Of a DNA stretch of 64,000 nt, positions 51,439 through 61,041 are shown in pieces. This DNA comes from Cyclobacterium jeungdonense. GTDB taxonomy: Bacteria > Bacteroidota > Bacteroidia > Cytophagales > Cyclobacteriaceae. A program made the translations under genes and the position numbers. Location: assembly GCF_010994275.1 (NCBI RefSeq), contig NZ_WMCD01000002.1:1-64000 (forward strand), in the 5' to 3' direction. How positions within the stretch are numbered: position 1 is the stretch's first letter; the number at the start of each line of letters is the position of its first letter. Under the pieces are notes generated by a model. It saw nothing but the letters and a program-made list of their open reading frames with translations. It was not told the DNA's origin and made no database searches.

Positions 51439-53163
51439 ATGCAATTACTGAACGAACAGGAGATAGAAAGAAGAAAAGACAGGGAGGCATTATTACAGCT
51501 GGGCATCGACCCCTATCCTGCGCTTTCCTACCCCATCAATGCCACCTCGGCAGATATTCATAAAAACTACGAAAACCGTAAAAACGATTACAAGAGCATC
51601 AGCATCGCCGGAAGGCTCATGAGCAGACGCATCATGGGCTCGGCAAGTTTTGCAGAGATTCAGGATAGTTCCGGCAGGCTCCAGATATACGTAAGACGAG
51701 ACGATATTTGTCCTGAAGAGGACAAAACCCTTTACAATACCGTTTTTAAAAAATTGTTGGGCATTGGAGATTTTATTGGACTCAAAGGATTTATTTTCAC
51801 CACGCAAACCGGGGAAATTTCCCTCCACGTCCAGGAATTTACCCTGTTGTCCAAATCTGTGAAACCCCTGCCGGTGGTAAAAAGGGACGATGAAGGTAAT
51901 GTGTACGATGGCTTCACCGATCCGGAACTCCGGTATCGGCAGCGCTACGTGGACCTGATCGTCAATCCGGAGGTAAAAGCTACGTTTTTCACACGATCCA
52001 GGGTGATATCTTCCATGCGCAGGTATTTTGATGACCATGGTTGGCTGGAAGTGGAGACTCCAATTCTTCAGCAGGTTCATGGAGGAGCGGCTGCCAAACC
52101 CTTTGACACCCATCATAACGCTTTGGATATTCCCTTATTTCTAAGGATCGCCAACGAGCTTTACCTAAAAAGGTTGATCGTTGGGGGATTCGAAGGGGTG
52201 TACGAAATAGGAAAAATGTTCCGAAATGAGGGCATGGACCGGACCCACAACCCGGAGTTTACCTCCATGGAAATCTACGTTGCCTATAAAGATTACGTAT
52301 GGATGATGGAAATGGTGGAAGAACTGCTTGGGCAAATTGCTGACAGCGTATTAGGTACCACACAGGCGAAAGTAGGAGAACATGTCATTGAATTTGCTGG
52401 TCCCTACAAGCGGCTTTCCATGTTTGAAGCCATCCAGGAATTCACGGGAATAGACGTCAGTAGCATGGATGAGACAGGTCTAAGAAAAGTTTGCGCTGAC
52501 CTGGAAATTGAAGTGGATGACAGCATGGGAAAAGGAAAACTCATCGATGAAATTTTTGGTGAAAAAGTGGAAGACCACCTGATCCAGCCCACCTACATTA
52601 CGGACTATCCTATAGAAATGACCCCATTGGCTAAAAAGCACCGGGACAAACCCGGGTTGGTGGAGCGTTTTGAGCTTTTTGTCAATGGAAAAGAAATCGC
52701 TAATGCGTACACAGAGCTGAATGACCCGATCGATCAGCGGGAACGATTCGAAGAGCAACTCAAACTGGCTGAAAGAGGTGATGACGAAGCCATGGCAATG
52801 GATGAAGATTTTCTCCGGGCATTGGAGTACGGCATGCCTCCAACTTCGGGGCTGGGAATAGGTATCGACCGACTTTGCATGCTCCTGACGAATAAAAGCA
52901 CCATACAGGAGGTTTTGTTTTTTCCTCAAATGAAGCCTGAAAAGAAAGTAAAGGTAGCTTCCGATGAAGACTTTATGAGGGTAGGAATACCTGCGGAGCT
53001 TATTCCGGTTATACGTGAATTGAATATTCACACCATGGAACAGCTCAGGGCACAAAATCCAAACAAGTTTTTTAACGACGTTTGCGGCAAACGAAAAAAA
53101 CTAAAACTAAATGCCTCAAACCCCAGTAAGGAAGAGGTGGAAAACTGGATCAATGCAGAATAG
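51439..53163 (+). CDS. lysS: Lysyl-tRNA synthetase, class II, with C-terminal extension
   Basis: A 574-residue enzyme. The OB-fold anticodon domain (about 50-165) includes SIAGRLMSRRIMGSASFAEIQDSSG. The catalytic domain shows motif 1 (FDDHGWLEVETPIL), motif 2 (FRNEGMDRTHNPEFTSMEIY) and motif 3 (GLGIGIDRLCMLLTN). The protein continues about 70 residues beyond the point where E. coli LysS ends, with a basic, helical tail (RKKLKLNASNPSKEEVENW), a feature seen in Bacteroidota orthologues. A terminator follows at once. Confidence 0.97.
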   Translation: MQLLNEQEIERRKDREALLQLGIDPYPALSYPINATSADIHKNYENRKNDYKSISIAGRLMSRRIMGSASFAEIQDSSGRLQIYVRRDDICPEEDKTLYNTVFKKLLGIGDFIGLKGFIFTTQTGEISLHVQEFTLLSKSVKPLPVVKRDDEGNVYDGFTDPELRYRQRYVDLIVNPEVKATFFTRSRVISSMRRYFDDHGWLEVETPILQQVHGGAAAKPFDTHHNALDIPLFLRIANELYLKRLIVGGFEGVYEIGKMFRNEGMDRTHNPEFTSMEIYVAYKDYVWMMEMVEELLGQIADSVLGTTQAKVGEHVIEFAGPYKRLSMFEAIQEFTGIDVSSMDETGLRKVCADLEIEVDDSMGKGKLIDEIFGEKVEDHLIQPTYITDYPIEMTPLAKKHRDKPGLVERFELFVNGKEIANAYTELNDPIDQRERFEEQLKLAERGDDEAMAMDEDFLRALEYGMPPTSGLGIGIDRLCMLLTNKSTIQEVLFFPQMKPEKKVKVASDEDFMRVGIPAELIPVIRELNIHTMEQLRAQNPNKFFNDVCGKRKKLKLNASNPSKEEVENWINAE

Positions 53164-53164
53164 G

Positions 53165-53198
53165 AAAAAGCCCGAAGCTTTGAAAGCTTCGGGCTTTT
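53165..53198 (+). terminator. Intrinsic terminator after lysS
   Basis: AAAAGCCCGAAGCTT pairs with AAGCTTCGGGCTTTT across a very small loop. The T-run is 3' of the stem on both strands, so it may serve lysS and the convergent DinB-family gene. Confidence 0.85.
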
Positions 53199-53253
53199 GC
53201 TTACCCAGATTTATCACTGCCAAATTCGACTTGGTGATCCTCTGAAATCCAAA

Positions 53254-53736
53254 TTACCGTTCCCAAAAATTGGGGGGAACGATCCCCAGTGCCCGCAGGT
53301 ACACATAACCTTGGCCCCGGTGATGAATTTCATTATCGATAAAGTAAAACAAGGTGCAGTAGGCTTTGTCCTCATACTGATCAAAAGCGATTACTTTTTC
53401 CTCAAATTTCTCCGGATCGATTTGGGGAAACCAACGCTCGATTTCCTCCGTAGTCTGATCCCAAACCTCCAGCAGTTTCTCTTTATCCTCACCCAATTGG
53501 AGGTTTTCATCCAGTTTGGCCCATTCCCCCGTTGCCAGGCCTTTTACTCCTGGTCCGGCAATGGCGATTAATTCTTCGACCATCTGGCCAAAGGGGCGCA
53601 TTTCGCCAAGAGTGAAGTGAAATAGCTGCTTCTCAGGAAAAGCCTCGATTACCCTGCGGGTTAGGCTACGGTGACCTTGCCAATGTTCCTTCAATTGGAC
53701 CGGATTGATAACGAGGGCTTGTGTTTTGGTGTTCAT
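53254..53736 (-). CDS. DinB-family protein
   Basis: A 160-residue four-helix protein of the DinB/YfiT-like metalloenzyme superfamily. An N-terminal His is in LKEHWQGHRSL, and the C-terminal pair lies in FIDNEIHHRGQGYVYLRALG, the usual HxxxH-like metal set. Members include thiol S-transferases; the substrate is unknown. It is divergently oriented from the WYL regulator gene, which may control it. Confidence 0.85.
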   Translation of the reverse strand: MNTKTQALVINPVQLKEHWQGHRSLTRRVIEAFPEKQLFHFTLGEMRPFGQMVEELIAIAGPGVKGLATGEWAKLDENLQLGEDKEKLLEVWDQTTEEIERWFPQIDPEKFEEKVIAFDQYEDKAYCTLFYFIDNEIHHRGQGYVYLRALGIVPPNFWER

Positions 53737-53892
53737 GGTGCATTTTCTTTAAGGTTATACATGCTTGTTTAGTTCAAAGGTAAACGGAGGGAATGACAAC
53801 CCTATGTCGGTAGCTAATCGAGAATTTAGCCTAAAACATAAAAATTTTTTCTACCTTTTATTTTGCCTATTTTTACTACATCCTTAAAATAA

Positions 53893-54864
53893 ATGAACCG
53901 ACTAGACAGACTCACGGCTATTCTCACCCAGTTGCAAAGTAAGCGGAACGTACGGGCGCAGGAGATTGCCGATCGGTTTTGCATTAGTCTACGAACGGTA
54001 TACCGAGACATCAAATCGCTGGAGGTCGCCGGAATCCCCATTTCGGGTGAGGCGGGCCGGGGTTATACGCTGGTGGAGGGATACCGGTTACCCCCCGTAA
54101 GTTTTTCCAGGGAAGAAGCGCTTTCTCTGCTGGTTGCAGAGAAAATTCTGGCCAAGCATACAGACAAAGAGAGTGGCAATCATTTCCAATCGGCACTGGT
54201 CAAGATTAAGGCGGTCTTAAAAGAAAATGAAAAGGCTTTGATGGAAAACCTCGATGAACAAATCGCCGTGTTTCGAAATAACAACTTACATGCCGACGGA
54301 AAAGAAGGGGTCATGCAGTCCATTTTAGACGGACTTTCTACGCAACAGGCCCTGCAACTTGACTACACCACTTTTATAAAGGAGGAAACCAGTTCCCGGG
54401 AAGTGGAACCTATCGGTTTGTATAACTCCTTCGAACAATGGTACCTCATTGCCTTTTGCAAATGGAGGCAGGATTACCGAACATTCAGGCTTGACCGAAT
54501 CAATTCCATCCAAATAACGGATCAAATGTTTACGATGCACCACCCTTCTCTGAAGCGTTTTTTAAAAAAAATGGCGGAAGTAGAAGACCTAACTCAGGTT
54601 GTGATTCGAATCGCTTCCCGTAATTTGAAATTCCTAAGAAACCTAAAATACAATTATGGATTTGTCCTACAAGAAGAAAAAGGCGACAAGGTAGAACTAA
54701 CCTTTATGACGAGAAGTCTGGAAGGTTTTGCCCGCTGGATCATCTGCATGGCCGATCTGGTAGTGATTCTCAAACCGGAAACACTTCGGACCAGGGTGAG
54801 AAACCTGCTTAAGTGCATGCTGGAAAATAATACTTCTGAACCCAAACAAAACCCTACGAAATGA
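53893..54864 (+). CDS. HTH-WYL transcriptional regulator (YafY-like)
   Basis: A 323-residue protein. The N-terminal HTH_11 domain (about 1-60, LQSKRNVRAQEIADRFCISLRTVYRDIKSLE) is followed by a hinge with the GRGYTLVEGYRLPPVSFSREEA motif. The WYL domain (about 140-225) has LYNSFEQWYLIAFCKWRQDYRTFRLDRI-type ligand-binding strands, and a WCX C-terminal domain follows. WYL proteins often sense nucleic-acid or nucleotide ligands. It overlaps the ThuA gene by 4 bp. Confidence 0.92.
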   Translation: MNRLDRLTAILTQLQSKRNVRAQEIADRFCISLRTVYRDIKSLEVAGIPISGEAGRGYTLVEGYRLPPVSFSREEALSLLVAEKILAKHTDKESGNHFQSALVKIKAVLKENEKALMENLDEQIAVFRNNNLHADGKEGVMQSILDGLSTQQALQLDYTTFIKEETSSREVEPIGLYNSFEQWYLIAFCKWRQDYRTFRLDRINSIQITDQMFTMHHPSLKRFLKKMAEVEDLTQVVIRIASRNLKFLRNLKYNYGFVLQEEKGDKVELTFMTRSLEGFARWIICMADLVVILKPETLRTRVRNLLKCMLENNTSEPKQNPTK

Positions 54865-55571
54865 AAGCCACCCTTTTGACACTAGCCCTTACCTTTCTTT
54901 TGACGCATTTATCCCTCTCACAGGATTTATCGGTGCTGGTACTGACGGGTGGACATGGTTTTAATCGAACTTCCTTTTTCGAAATGATGGATGCCCTGCC
55001 AGGAATTCGCTATACCGAAATGGCTCATCCCGAAGCACGCGAGTACTTTTTAGAGAAGCACCATGGGGAATTCGACGTACTTATATTTTATGACATGATC
55101 CAAGACATTTCTCCGGAAGAGAAAGAAGGCTTTGAAAAATTGGTCCAAAAGGGTATTGGACTCGTTTTTCTTCACCATGCGATTGTATCTTACCAGAATT
55201 GGGACTTCTACCGAGATATCCTGGGCGGGCGCTACATAGAAAATAAGGGTGATCCTGCCATTCAATCCAATTATAAGCATGAAGTTGCCTTTAAAGCCCG
55301 CATTGTAAACAGAAGGAACGACATTCTAAATGGGATCAAGGATTTTGACATTTATGACGAAATCTATGGTAATGTATGGATTTCAGAAACCGTCAATCCG
55401 CTGCTTTCCACCAAGCATCCAGGTAGTATGCCCATTTTAGCCTGGACCCAAAAGCCCTACAGGCATACCCGTTCCGTCTATATTCAGCCGGGGCACGGTC
55501 CAGAGGTGTTTTCCCATCCTATGTACCGAAAAATACTGGCCCAAAGTATTTACTGGGCGGCCGGTAAATGA
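54861..55571 (+). CDS. Secreted ThuA-like protein
   Basis: A 236-residue glutamine-amidotransferase-fold protein with a signal peptide (MKATLLTLALTFLLTHLSLS). The ThuA pattern is visible: LVLTGGHGFNRTSFFEMM, FDVLIFYDM, GIGLVFLHHAIVSYQNW and ILGGRYIE. ThuA proteins are tied to sugar metabolism in Bacteroidota, often near sugar isomerases or dehydrogenases. A sugar-phosphate-isomerase-type gene converges on it here. Its start overlaps the WYL gene stop. Confidence 0.88.
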   Translation: MKATLLTLALTFLLTHLSLSQDLSVLVLTGGHGFNRTSFFEMMDALPGIRYTEMAHPEAREYFLEKHHGEFDVLIFYDMIQDISPEEKEGFEKLVQKGIGLVFLHHAIVSYQNWDFYRDILGGRYIENKGDPAIQSNYKHEVAFKARIVNRRNDILNGIKDFDIYDEIYGNVWISETVNPLLSTKHPGSMPILAWTQKPYRHTRSVYIQPGHGPEVFSHPMYRKILAQSIYWAAGK

Positions 55572-55607
55572 ATTCCGAAAATAGAATGATTGCTTATTAT
55601 CGAAAAA

Positions 55608-55629
55608 GGTAGCCACAGGATAGGCTACC
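55608..55629 (-). terminator. Hairpin at the convergent ThuA / TIM-barrel 3' ends
   Basis: GGTAGCC-ACAGGATA-GGCTACC forms a perfect 7-bp stem. On the minus strand it is followed by TTTTT, so it probably terminates the TIM-barrel gene transcript. Confidence 0.65.
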
Positions 55630-55645
55630 ACTATCCTTGGTAAGC

Positions 55646-56674
55646 TTACACCAATAATTTGCGACAATGCTCCAGGCAATTTTGCACTTCTTTCACCGCA
55701 TCGGAACCTTCCGGGACCTGATACTCCAATTCAATGGTTGCGGGAAAACGAAACTTTTCATCCCTAATCAGATGTAGAATTTCCTTGAGCGGCGTATCCC
55801 CTTCACCCCAGGGCAGGTTTCCCTTTCCGTTGGCAGGGGTTTGCCTGTCTTTGGTATGCATGCTTAGAATACGGTTGTGCTGTTTTTTTAGCAATTTCAT
55901 GATATCCACATGGCCAGCGGCAATGTAATGGCCGGCATCAAAATTCAATCCGTTTGCCGGACTTTGTGCTAGCGCGGTATCCCAGAAATCGAAGGTTTGC
56001 TGTTCGTGCCCATGATATCCTACGGACATACGGTGTCTTTCTCCCATCTTTCCTAACTTCTGGGTATGGGCATCATCGGAGGGATGTTCCAGCGTCACAT
56101 GCGAAGATCCCAGGGCTTTAGCCGCCTTCATTCCATAAGCGATTTCAGCGTCGGAATTTCCCTGGCCGAAGGCAGCAGGCTTAAACGCATAAATGCTGAC
56201 ACCTGCATCTTTGTACATTTTCTTAAATTTCTCGAATGCTTTAAAATCAGTCTTAGAGCGCCATTCGGACACTAGTTTCCCAAAAGCTGCCGATTCCTTT
56301 TGCAATTCCGCCAATTCCTTGCTTTCATCAGTGCTTAAGGTTTCGCCCCTGCGTTGCCTACTCATAAGCTGGTAAAACTTCCTTCTGTCAATCGTGGACT
56401 CCGGCATGCCCGCAAAGCTCTCGGCAGGCCCTCCCATTAGCTCAATGGCATTGATGCCACTTTCGGTAACATAGTTAAGGGTGGCTTCTGCACTTTGATC
56501 GGCCATCGAACGAAATTAATAGGTAATACAACCTATCTGAACCCCGTTAATTTTTGAATTAGGTTTGTTGTAATTCCTGATAATGCCAGGCGCGCCCTGA
56601 AGCCAGGCTGGCGAAATACCTGCTCCTACAATTCCAAGGGCTGATTTGATTAAAAAGGATCTTCGGTTATTCAT
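55646..56674 (-). pseudogene. Tat-exported TIM-barrel sugar isomerase/epimerase, nonsense-interrupted
   Basis: The gene should begin at ATG 56674 (MNNRRSFLIKSALGIVGAG, a twin-arginine signal). It reads through GVQIGCITY, meets TAA at 56518-56516 (codon 53), and continues in the same frame as FRSMADQSAEATLNYV for the whole sugar-phosphate isomerase (AP endonuclease 2-like) domain, with GYHGHEQQTF, LNFDAGHYIAAGHVD and ELEYQ metal-site motifs. Relatives read ITYSFRSM, so a TCA-to-TAA change explains the stop. Translation might restart at ATG 56506, but without the export signal and first strand. Confidence 0.85.
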
Positions 56675-56902
56675 GGGGTTATTGTTGATGAATTGGTAAG
56701 ATAGTTTCCCGCAATCAAAAAAGGAATTATTTTTGGACTATTGTAACCAAAACGTAAGCAGGGCCCAATAAAATCCCACTTCCTACCAACATCCTTGCGT
56801 ACTTTAGGAAAGCACCCGGTGGACACCTGCAAGTGTTTCCTTAAGCCCTCAGATATTAGTAAGAACCGGAATACCTACCGACGAACACTCATAATGGAAT
56901 TT

Positions 56903-58117
56903 TTATTTTTTCTGCTTTTTACGGACCTCGTCGAAAATCCCTTGCAAAGTTTCCCGGTTTGCTTCCAAATCCAGCCCCACCTGGTCTGCAAGGGCTTCCA
57001 AATCCGGTTCCTTACCGGAGTTAAGGTCCGGCATGGCCAAAGCTAAAAATTGATTTAATTTATCCAATTCTTCCTCCATTTGCGGATCCTGTTCTTCTTC
57101 AAAAAGAAGTTCAAATGGCATGAGTTCAATTTGCCTCTTAAGGATATCCTCTGCCGCAGAAAGCATGGAAGGCCGGACATAAATATCTGCAAATTCGGCT
57201 ACCTGTATGCCTTGATTTTGAAAAGCAGCAACCAATGCGGAATAGCCCTTTTGGGTCATGGCTGTTACTTGCAGAAACTGCTCTTCACTGTCGTAATAGG
57301 CCACTGAAAAATGGGGTTTGCTCTCCCAATTCCTCAAACGCAACCGATAAATAGACTGTGCGCGGTCTACCTGAAAATCATCTTCCAGCTTTTCGACGGG
57401 CAAATCCAGCTCTTCGATCTCTGTGATTATTAATTCAAGTACTTCTCCTTCGTGTACCGTCAATGGATAATTTGACCGGGAAAATAACATCAGGTAAGGG
57501 ACCGGATTTTTTGAAACATCGGCCATCAACTCCTCCTCAGAGGTAATGCGGGGGTTTAATTCCGTAGCAAAGAAAAAGATGTCGTCCATAGAAAAACTTC
57601 GATAGGCAGCGATCGGACCAAAAGATTGCCAACAGTCCCCATTGTACCCGATCAGGTTAAACCAGGACACGACCTCTCCCTGCTGCAAAACACGGGAAAC
57701 GCCGGTTGAATAAAGTAAATACCGCTCCCCGGTAAAAAGGTCTTCCATGGTAAAAAAATCGGGTTCCGGGCTTTCAACTATTCTGGAAAAACTAAATTTC
57801 CATGGCATAGCTGCTTGTTCTTCGAGCCACTTTCGGCCCTCTTCAGGAATTCGGGCAAGGGCAGCATGTTTTAAATATTTATGAATCAGCCCTCCTTCTT
57901 TGAATACCCGATGCATGATATACTGGGACTTAACCATATTAACCCAGCCTTTGTCCATACCTTGAATAATATGTCGGTAAGTTCTCAACCTTTGATCAAC
58001 TTCTTTACCCAGTTTATCTTTATCTGCTGCATAATGCAGTAAAAAATCATCAAGTATCTGGGAAGTGAAATCTGAATTTGACTGACAGGCAGCTTTGATT
58101 GCGGTATAGTTTTTCAT
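56903..58117 (-). CDS. Hypothetical protein, 404 residues
   Basis: I do not recognise the family. The protein, started at 58117 (MKNYTAIKAACQ), is acidic. It has a helical N-terminal third (KLGKEVDQRLRTYRHIIQGMDKGW), a beta-rich middle (WKFSFSRIVESPEPDFFTMEDLF, GERYLLYSTG) and a highly acidic C-terminal region (FEEEQDPQMEEELDKL). It has no signal peptide or membrane segment. It stands alone, with about 230 bp of apparently empty DNA on each side. Confidence 0.7.
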   Translation of the reverse strand: MKNYTAIKAACQSNSDFTSQILDDFLLHYAADKDKLGKEVDQRLRTYRHIIQGMDKGWVNMVKSQYIMHRVFKEGGLIHKYLKHAALARIPEEGRKWLEEQAAMPWKFSFSRIVESPEPDFFTMEDLFTGERYLLYSTGVSRVLQQGEVVSWFNLIGYNGDCWQSFGPIAAYRSFSMDDIFFFATELNPRITSEEELMADVSKNPVPYLMLFSRSNYPLTVHEGEVLELIITEIEELDLPVEKLEDDFQVDRAQSIYRLRLRNWESKPHFSVAYYDSEEQFLQVTAMTQKGYSALVAAFQNQGIQVAEFADIYVRPSMLSAAEDILKRQIELMPFELLFEEEQDPQMEEELDKLNQFLALAMPDLNSGKEPDLEALADQVGLDLEANRETLQGIFDEVRKKQKK

Positions 58118-58344
58118 AGGCAGAAATATAGGGGATTCGTAAGGTTTGACCAAGGGAATTTTTACAAGAAGGAACTTTCGAATGGGTTTAGCTACATGAT
58201 TACGACCTGTTATTTAAACCTACTACCAAAAACTTTCAATATCTGTGTTGCTCGTGGTATATCCTCGAAAAACCAGCCTTAAAATCGCAATTCATCTGCA
58301 TATCGCCGTCAGTTATCATGCTCATAATTTGAAGGAAATCCTCA

Positions 58345-59082
58345 TCACGTTTCTGATTGCTCCCCAAAATCAAAACCGTAAATCAGGCTGGGTCTGAAGT
58401 GCATGGCGACACTCAATACCAATAGAACAACAGGCATTCCTTGGTTTATTAGCAAATCCTTTTGCTCGGCAAACCATCCCACATAATCCTGGCTCAGAGT
58501 AAAAAGGACCAGCAAAAACCCAAAAAGCCAGCTAATCCGGATCAACCATCTTTTTAATTTTCGCTGTTCAGAAAAATGGATATTGATGGGTGGGAGGTAA
58601 AGTAATAAACGCAGTCCTAAGAAAAAATAAATCAGTAGTGAACAAAGCAATAATTCTATAGACCCGGCAAATAGAAACACCGAACGTCCTGGCGCTGCAC
58701 CTTCCATCGGTTGGGGGAATGAGAGTACAAATCCCGACAGTTCCTCTCCGGCAAAAAGCAGCACTATCGGGATTGCAGACAGGATGAATGGAATAAAATG
58801 GAGCAAATCCAAGTAGCTGTTTCGTTTGGAACCAACCAGCGTATTTCTTATAAAAAAGTAAAAAAAGGGGCCTACGCACAGCATGAGCAAATACGTCAAC
58901 GCAGGTAGCCATGCAGAAGCAACTTCAAGATGCTGAAAAAAAAGAAACGAACTAAAAAACAAAATAGCGAATCCCATATATTGCTGAGACACCTTTGCTC
59001 TTTTAGTAGCCAGGATCAATACAATTGCATTTAGCATGGCAAGGCTTAAAACCAGGTAAGCCACAAATTCACCAAATTCCAT
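58345..59082 (-). CDS. 7TM sensor domain protein without its AraC HTH
   Basis: A 245-residue membrane protein with about seven hydrophobic segments and the signature of the 7TM module that usually precedes an AraC-type HTH in Bacteroidota: GPFFYFFIRNTLVG, LLHFIPFILSAIP and the ending MHFRPSLIYGFD. The ORF ends right after the last helix, and no HTH is found in the following bases. It is either a stand-alone sensor or a regulator that lost its DNA-binding half. A decayed relative lies immediately upstream. Confidence 0.7.
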   Translation of the reverse strand: MEFGEFVAYLVLSLAMLNAIVLILATKRAKVSQQYMGFAILFFSSFLFFQHLEVASAWLPALTYLLMLCVGPFFYFFIRNTLVGSKRNSYLDLLHFIPFILSAIPIVLLFAGEELSGFVLSFPQPMEGAAPGRSVFLFAGSIELLLCSLLIYFFLGLRLLLYLPPINIHFSEQRKLKRWLIRISWLFGFLLVLFTLSQDYVGWFAEQKDLLINQGMPVVLLVLSVAMHFRPSLIYGFDFGEQSET

Positions 59083-59136
59083 AGGTTTTTTCAGGAGATA
59101 GTGAGGATTGAATGACTTAAAAATAATGCCAAACCT

Positions 59137-60060
59137 CTATTGAAACCAAGGAAAATCCATATTTGATTTACCTTTCGGAAAGTAGTCATCCAAATATCGA
59201 GATTCCAGTTTATTGATGGCGTATTTTACCCGGTAATGGTTTATCAATTCCCTGAAACCTTACTGGTACACCTGTTGAAGCAACGCTCCCAAATCTTGAC
59301 TGTTTACGCCAACCATTGCTGTCGAATCATCGACTTTTAAATGTTGCCTTAAAAAATATCCTTTTGCTCAAGAAATTAGTCCCTCCTAATGGTCGCCAAT
59401 TCGTTTTCAGGACTAGCTATATCTTTGACAGCTAAATCGGTATTTGGGGGTACATTTAGGCGGTTTTCCATTGCATGAGATGTCTGGAATCCATACAGTC
59501 TTTCGGGATTAAGGTGTAGGTAAATACTAAGTATGGCTATGGTCATTAAGGTCATCCAGGTAAAAAACACCACCTTGCCGGGAAGTTGGAAACCATCCAA
59601 AATCTCAACCATCCAGAATGGATGGTAAGAAAGGTAACCAAAGCTGATAAATGTAAAAAGAAATCCAACTACAGGAATTGGATTGGTAAGCGATTCCCTT
59701 TTAAAGGGAATAACTCAGCGTGAATCATTCCTGTACAGCAGCCACCAGGAATAAGCCAGGTACCCAACCATTGTCAGGATTTGAATACTATCTACCCAAT
59801 AAGATGGGACGATTCCATTTGCACACTGGTTGACCGTTTTGGGGACTTCTACAAACATTCTTGCCAAGGCAAGTTTGGTTTCCGTTTCGTAATCCTAAGG
59901 TAAAATGGCAATAAATCCAACACATGCAACAGAGCAGGGCGAAAGCGAATGGCATCCCTCCATTCCGTTGGTTAGTTCTCTTTTTTGTACTTCTACCAAC
60001 CCAGTAATTACCTGGACTAAACCATACTTTGCACATCTGGAGGTAGAACAGAAGTAATGA
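59137..60060 (-). pseudogene. Decayed 7TM-AraC transcriptional regulator
   Basis: Pieces of one regulator lie in order on the minus strand but in different frames. They are: an N-terminal helix region (LLFYLQMCKVWFSPG) near 60050; FRPALLHVLDLLPFYLRI near 59940; IVPSYWVDSIQILTMVGYLA near 59800; then WMTLMTIAILSIYLHLNPERLYGF (59570-59480); and finally an AraC HTH remnant, FRELINHYRVKYAINKL, near 59250-59200. Several frameshifts and stops separate them. Short ORFs at 59376-59612 and 59788-60036 are fragments of this gene rather than independent genes. Confidence 0.65.
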
Positions 60061-60151
60061 TATCGAAAAATATCTCTATTTAACGCTGAATTCAGTTTTT
60101 AAAAAACGAGAAATGACATTGAAAAAAAGAAAATTGAAAATTTAGTTTAAT

Positions 60152-61030
60152 TTAACCAAATAAATCCGAGCTTAGGTAGCGGTCTCCCCGGTCGCAGGTA
60201 ATGCACACAATCACTCCTTCCTTCAGTGTTTGAGACAACTTTAGGGCTGCATGTAGTGCCCCCCCACTACTCATCCCGGCAAGAATCCCTTCTTCCCGAG
60301 CCATCCGCCTGGTCATCTCAGTAGCTTGATCCTGGCTCACATCGATCACCTTATCTACCCGTTCCGGTTCAAAAATTTTAGGTAGGAATTCCGGAGACCA
60401 TCGTCTGATACCTGGAATACTGGATCCGTCTGTGGGTTGGGTACCCACGATTTGAATTTCCGGATTTTTTTCTTTCAGGTATCGGGATACTCCCATGATG
60501 GTTCCGGTAGTGCCCATTGCGGAGACAAAATGAGTAATCTTTCCATTCGTATCCTTGTAGATTTCCGGGCCGGTGGTTTGATAATGTGCCCGGTAGTTGT
60601 CCGGGTTGGAAAATTGATTCAGCATAAAAAATCCTTCCTTAGCTGCCATTTCTTCGGCTAAGGTCCGGGAATATTCGATGGTTTTTTCGGCGGGGGTAAG
60701 TATCACTTTTGCACCATAGGCCTCCATCGATAGTATTCGCTCTTTGGTGGAATTGTCCGGCATGACCAGGGTCATGCTTACCCCTAATAGATTGGCTACC
60801 ATGGCCAGGGCAATGCCTGTATTTCCGGATGTGGCTTCGATGAGTTTAGCGCCTTTGCGGATTTCTCCCCTGTCCAGGGCGGCGCGGATCATGAAATAGG
60901 CGGCACGGTCCTTAACGGAGCCACCTGGATTTTGCCCTTCTAATTTGCAATAAATGGTTACCCCTGGATTCACGGGGATGTTTTCTAATTTTATTAAGGG
61001 TGTATTTCCGATCAGCTCAAATAACTTCAT
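60152..61030 (-). CDS. cysM: Cysteine synthase (CysM-type O-acetylserine sulfhydrylase)
   Basis: A 292-residue fold-type II PLP enzyme making cysteine from O-acetylserine and sulfide. PLP Lys40 is in NPGGSVKDRAAYFM; the substrate loop is EATSGNTGIALA; the phosphate-binding segment is SAMGTTGTIMGVSRYL. It matches CysM rather than CysK in length and in the KLEGQNPGGSVKDR loop. It follows the serine acetyltransferase gene by 11 bp, giving a complete two-step cysteine pathway. Confidence 0.93.
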   Translation of the reverse strand: MKLFELIGNTPLIKLENIPVNPGVTIYCKLEGQNPGGSVKDRAAYFMIRAALDRGEIRKGAKLIEATSGNTGIALAMVANLLGVSMTLVMPDNSTKERILSMEAYGAKVILTPAEKTIEYSRTLAEEMAAKEGFFMLNQFSNPDNYRAHYQTTGPEIYKDTNGKITHFVSAMGTTGTIMGVSRYLKEKNPEIQIVGTQPTDGSSIPGIRRWSPEFLPKIFEPERVDKVIDVSQDQATEMTRRMAREEGILAGMSSGGALHAALKLSQTLKEGVIVCITCDRGDRYLSSDLFG

Positions 61031-61041
61031 AGATAGGATGT

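Noticed and set aside
59376-60036. Two independent small genes (ORFs at 59376-59612 and 59788-60036)
   Set aside because: Both are fragments of one degraded 7TM-AraC regulator when adjacent frames are read together.
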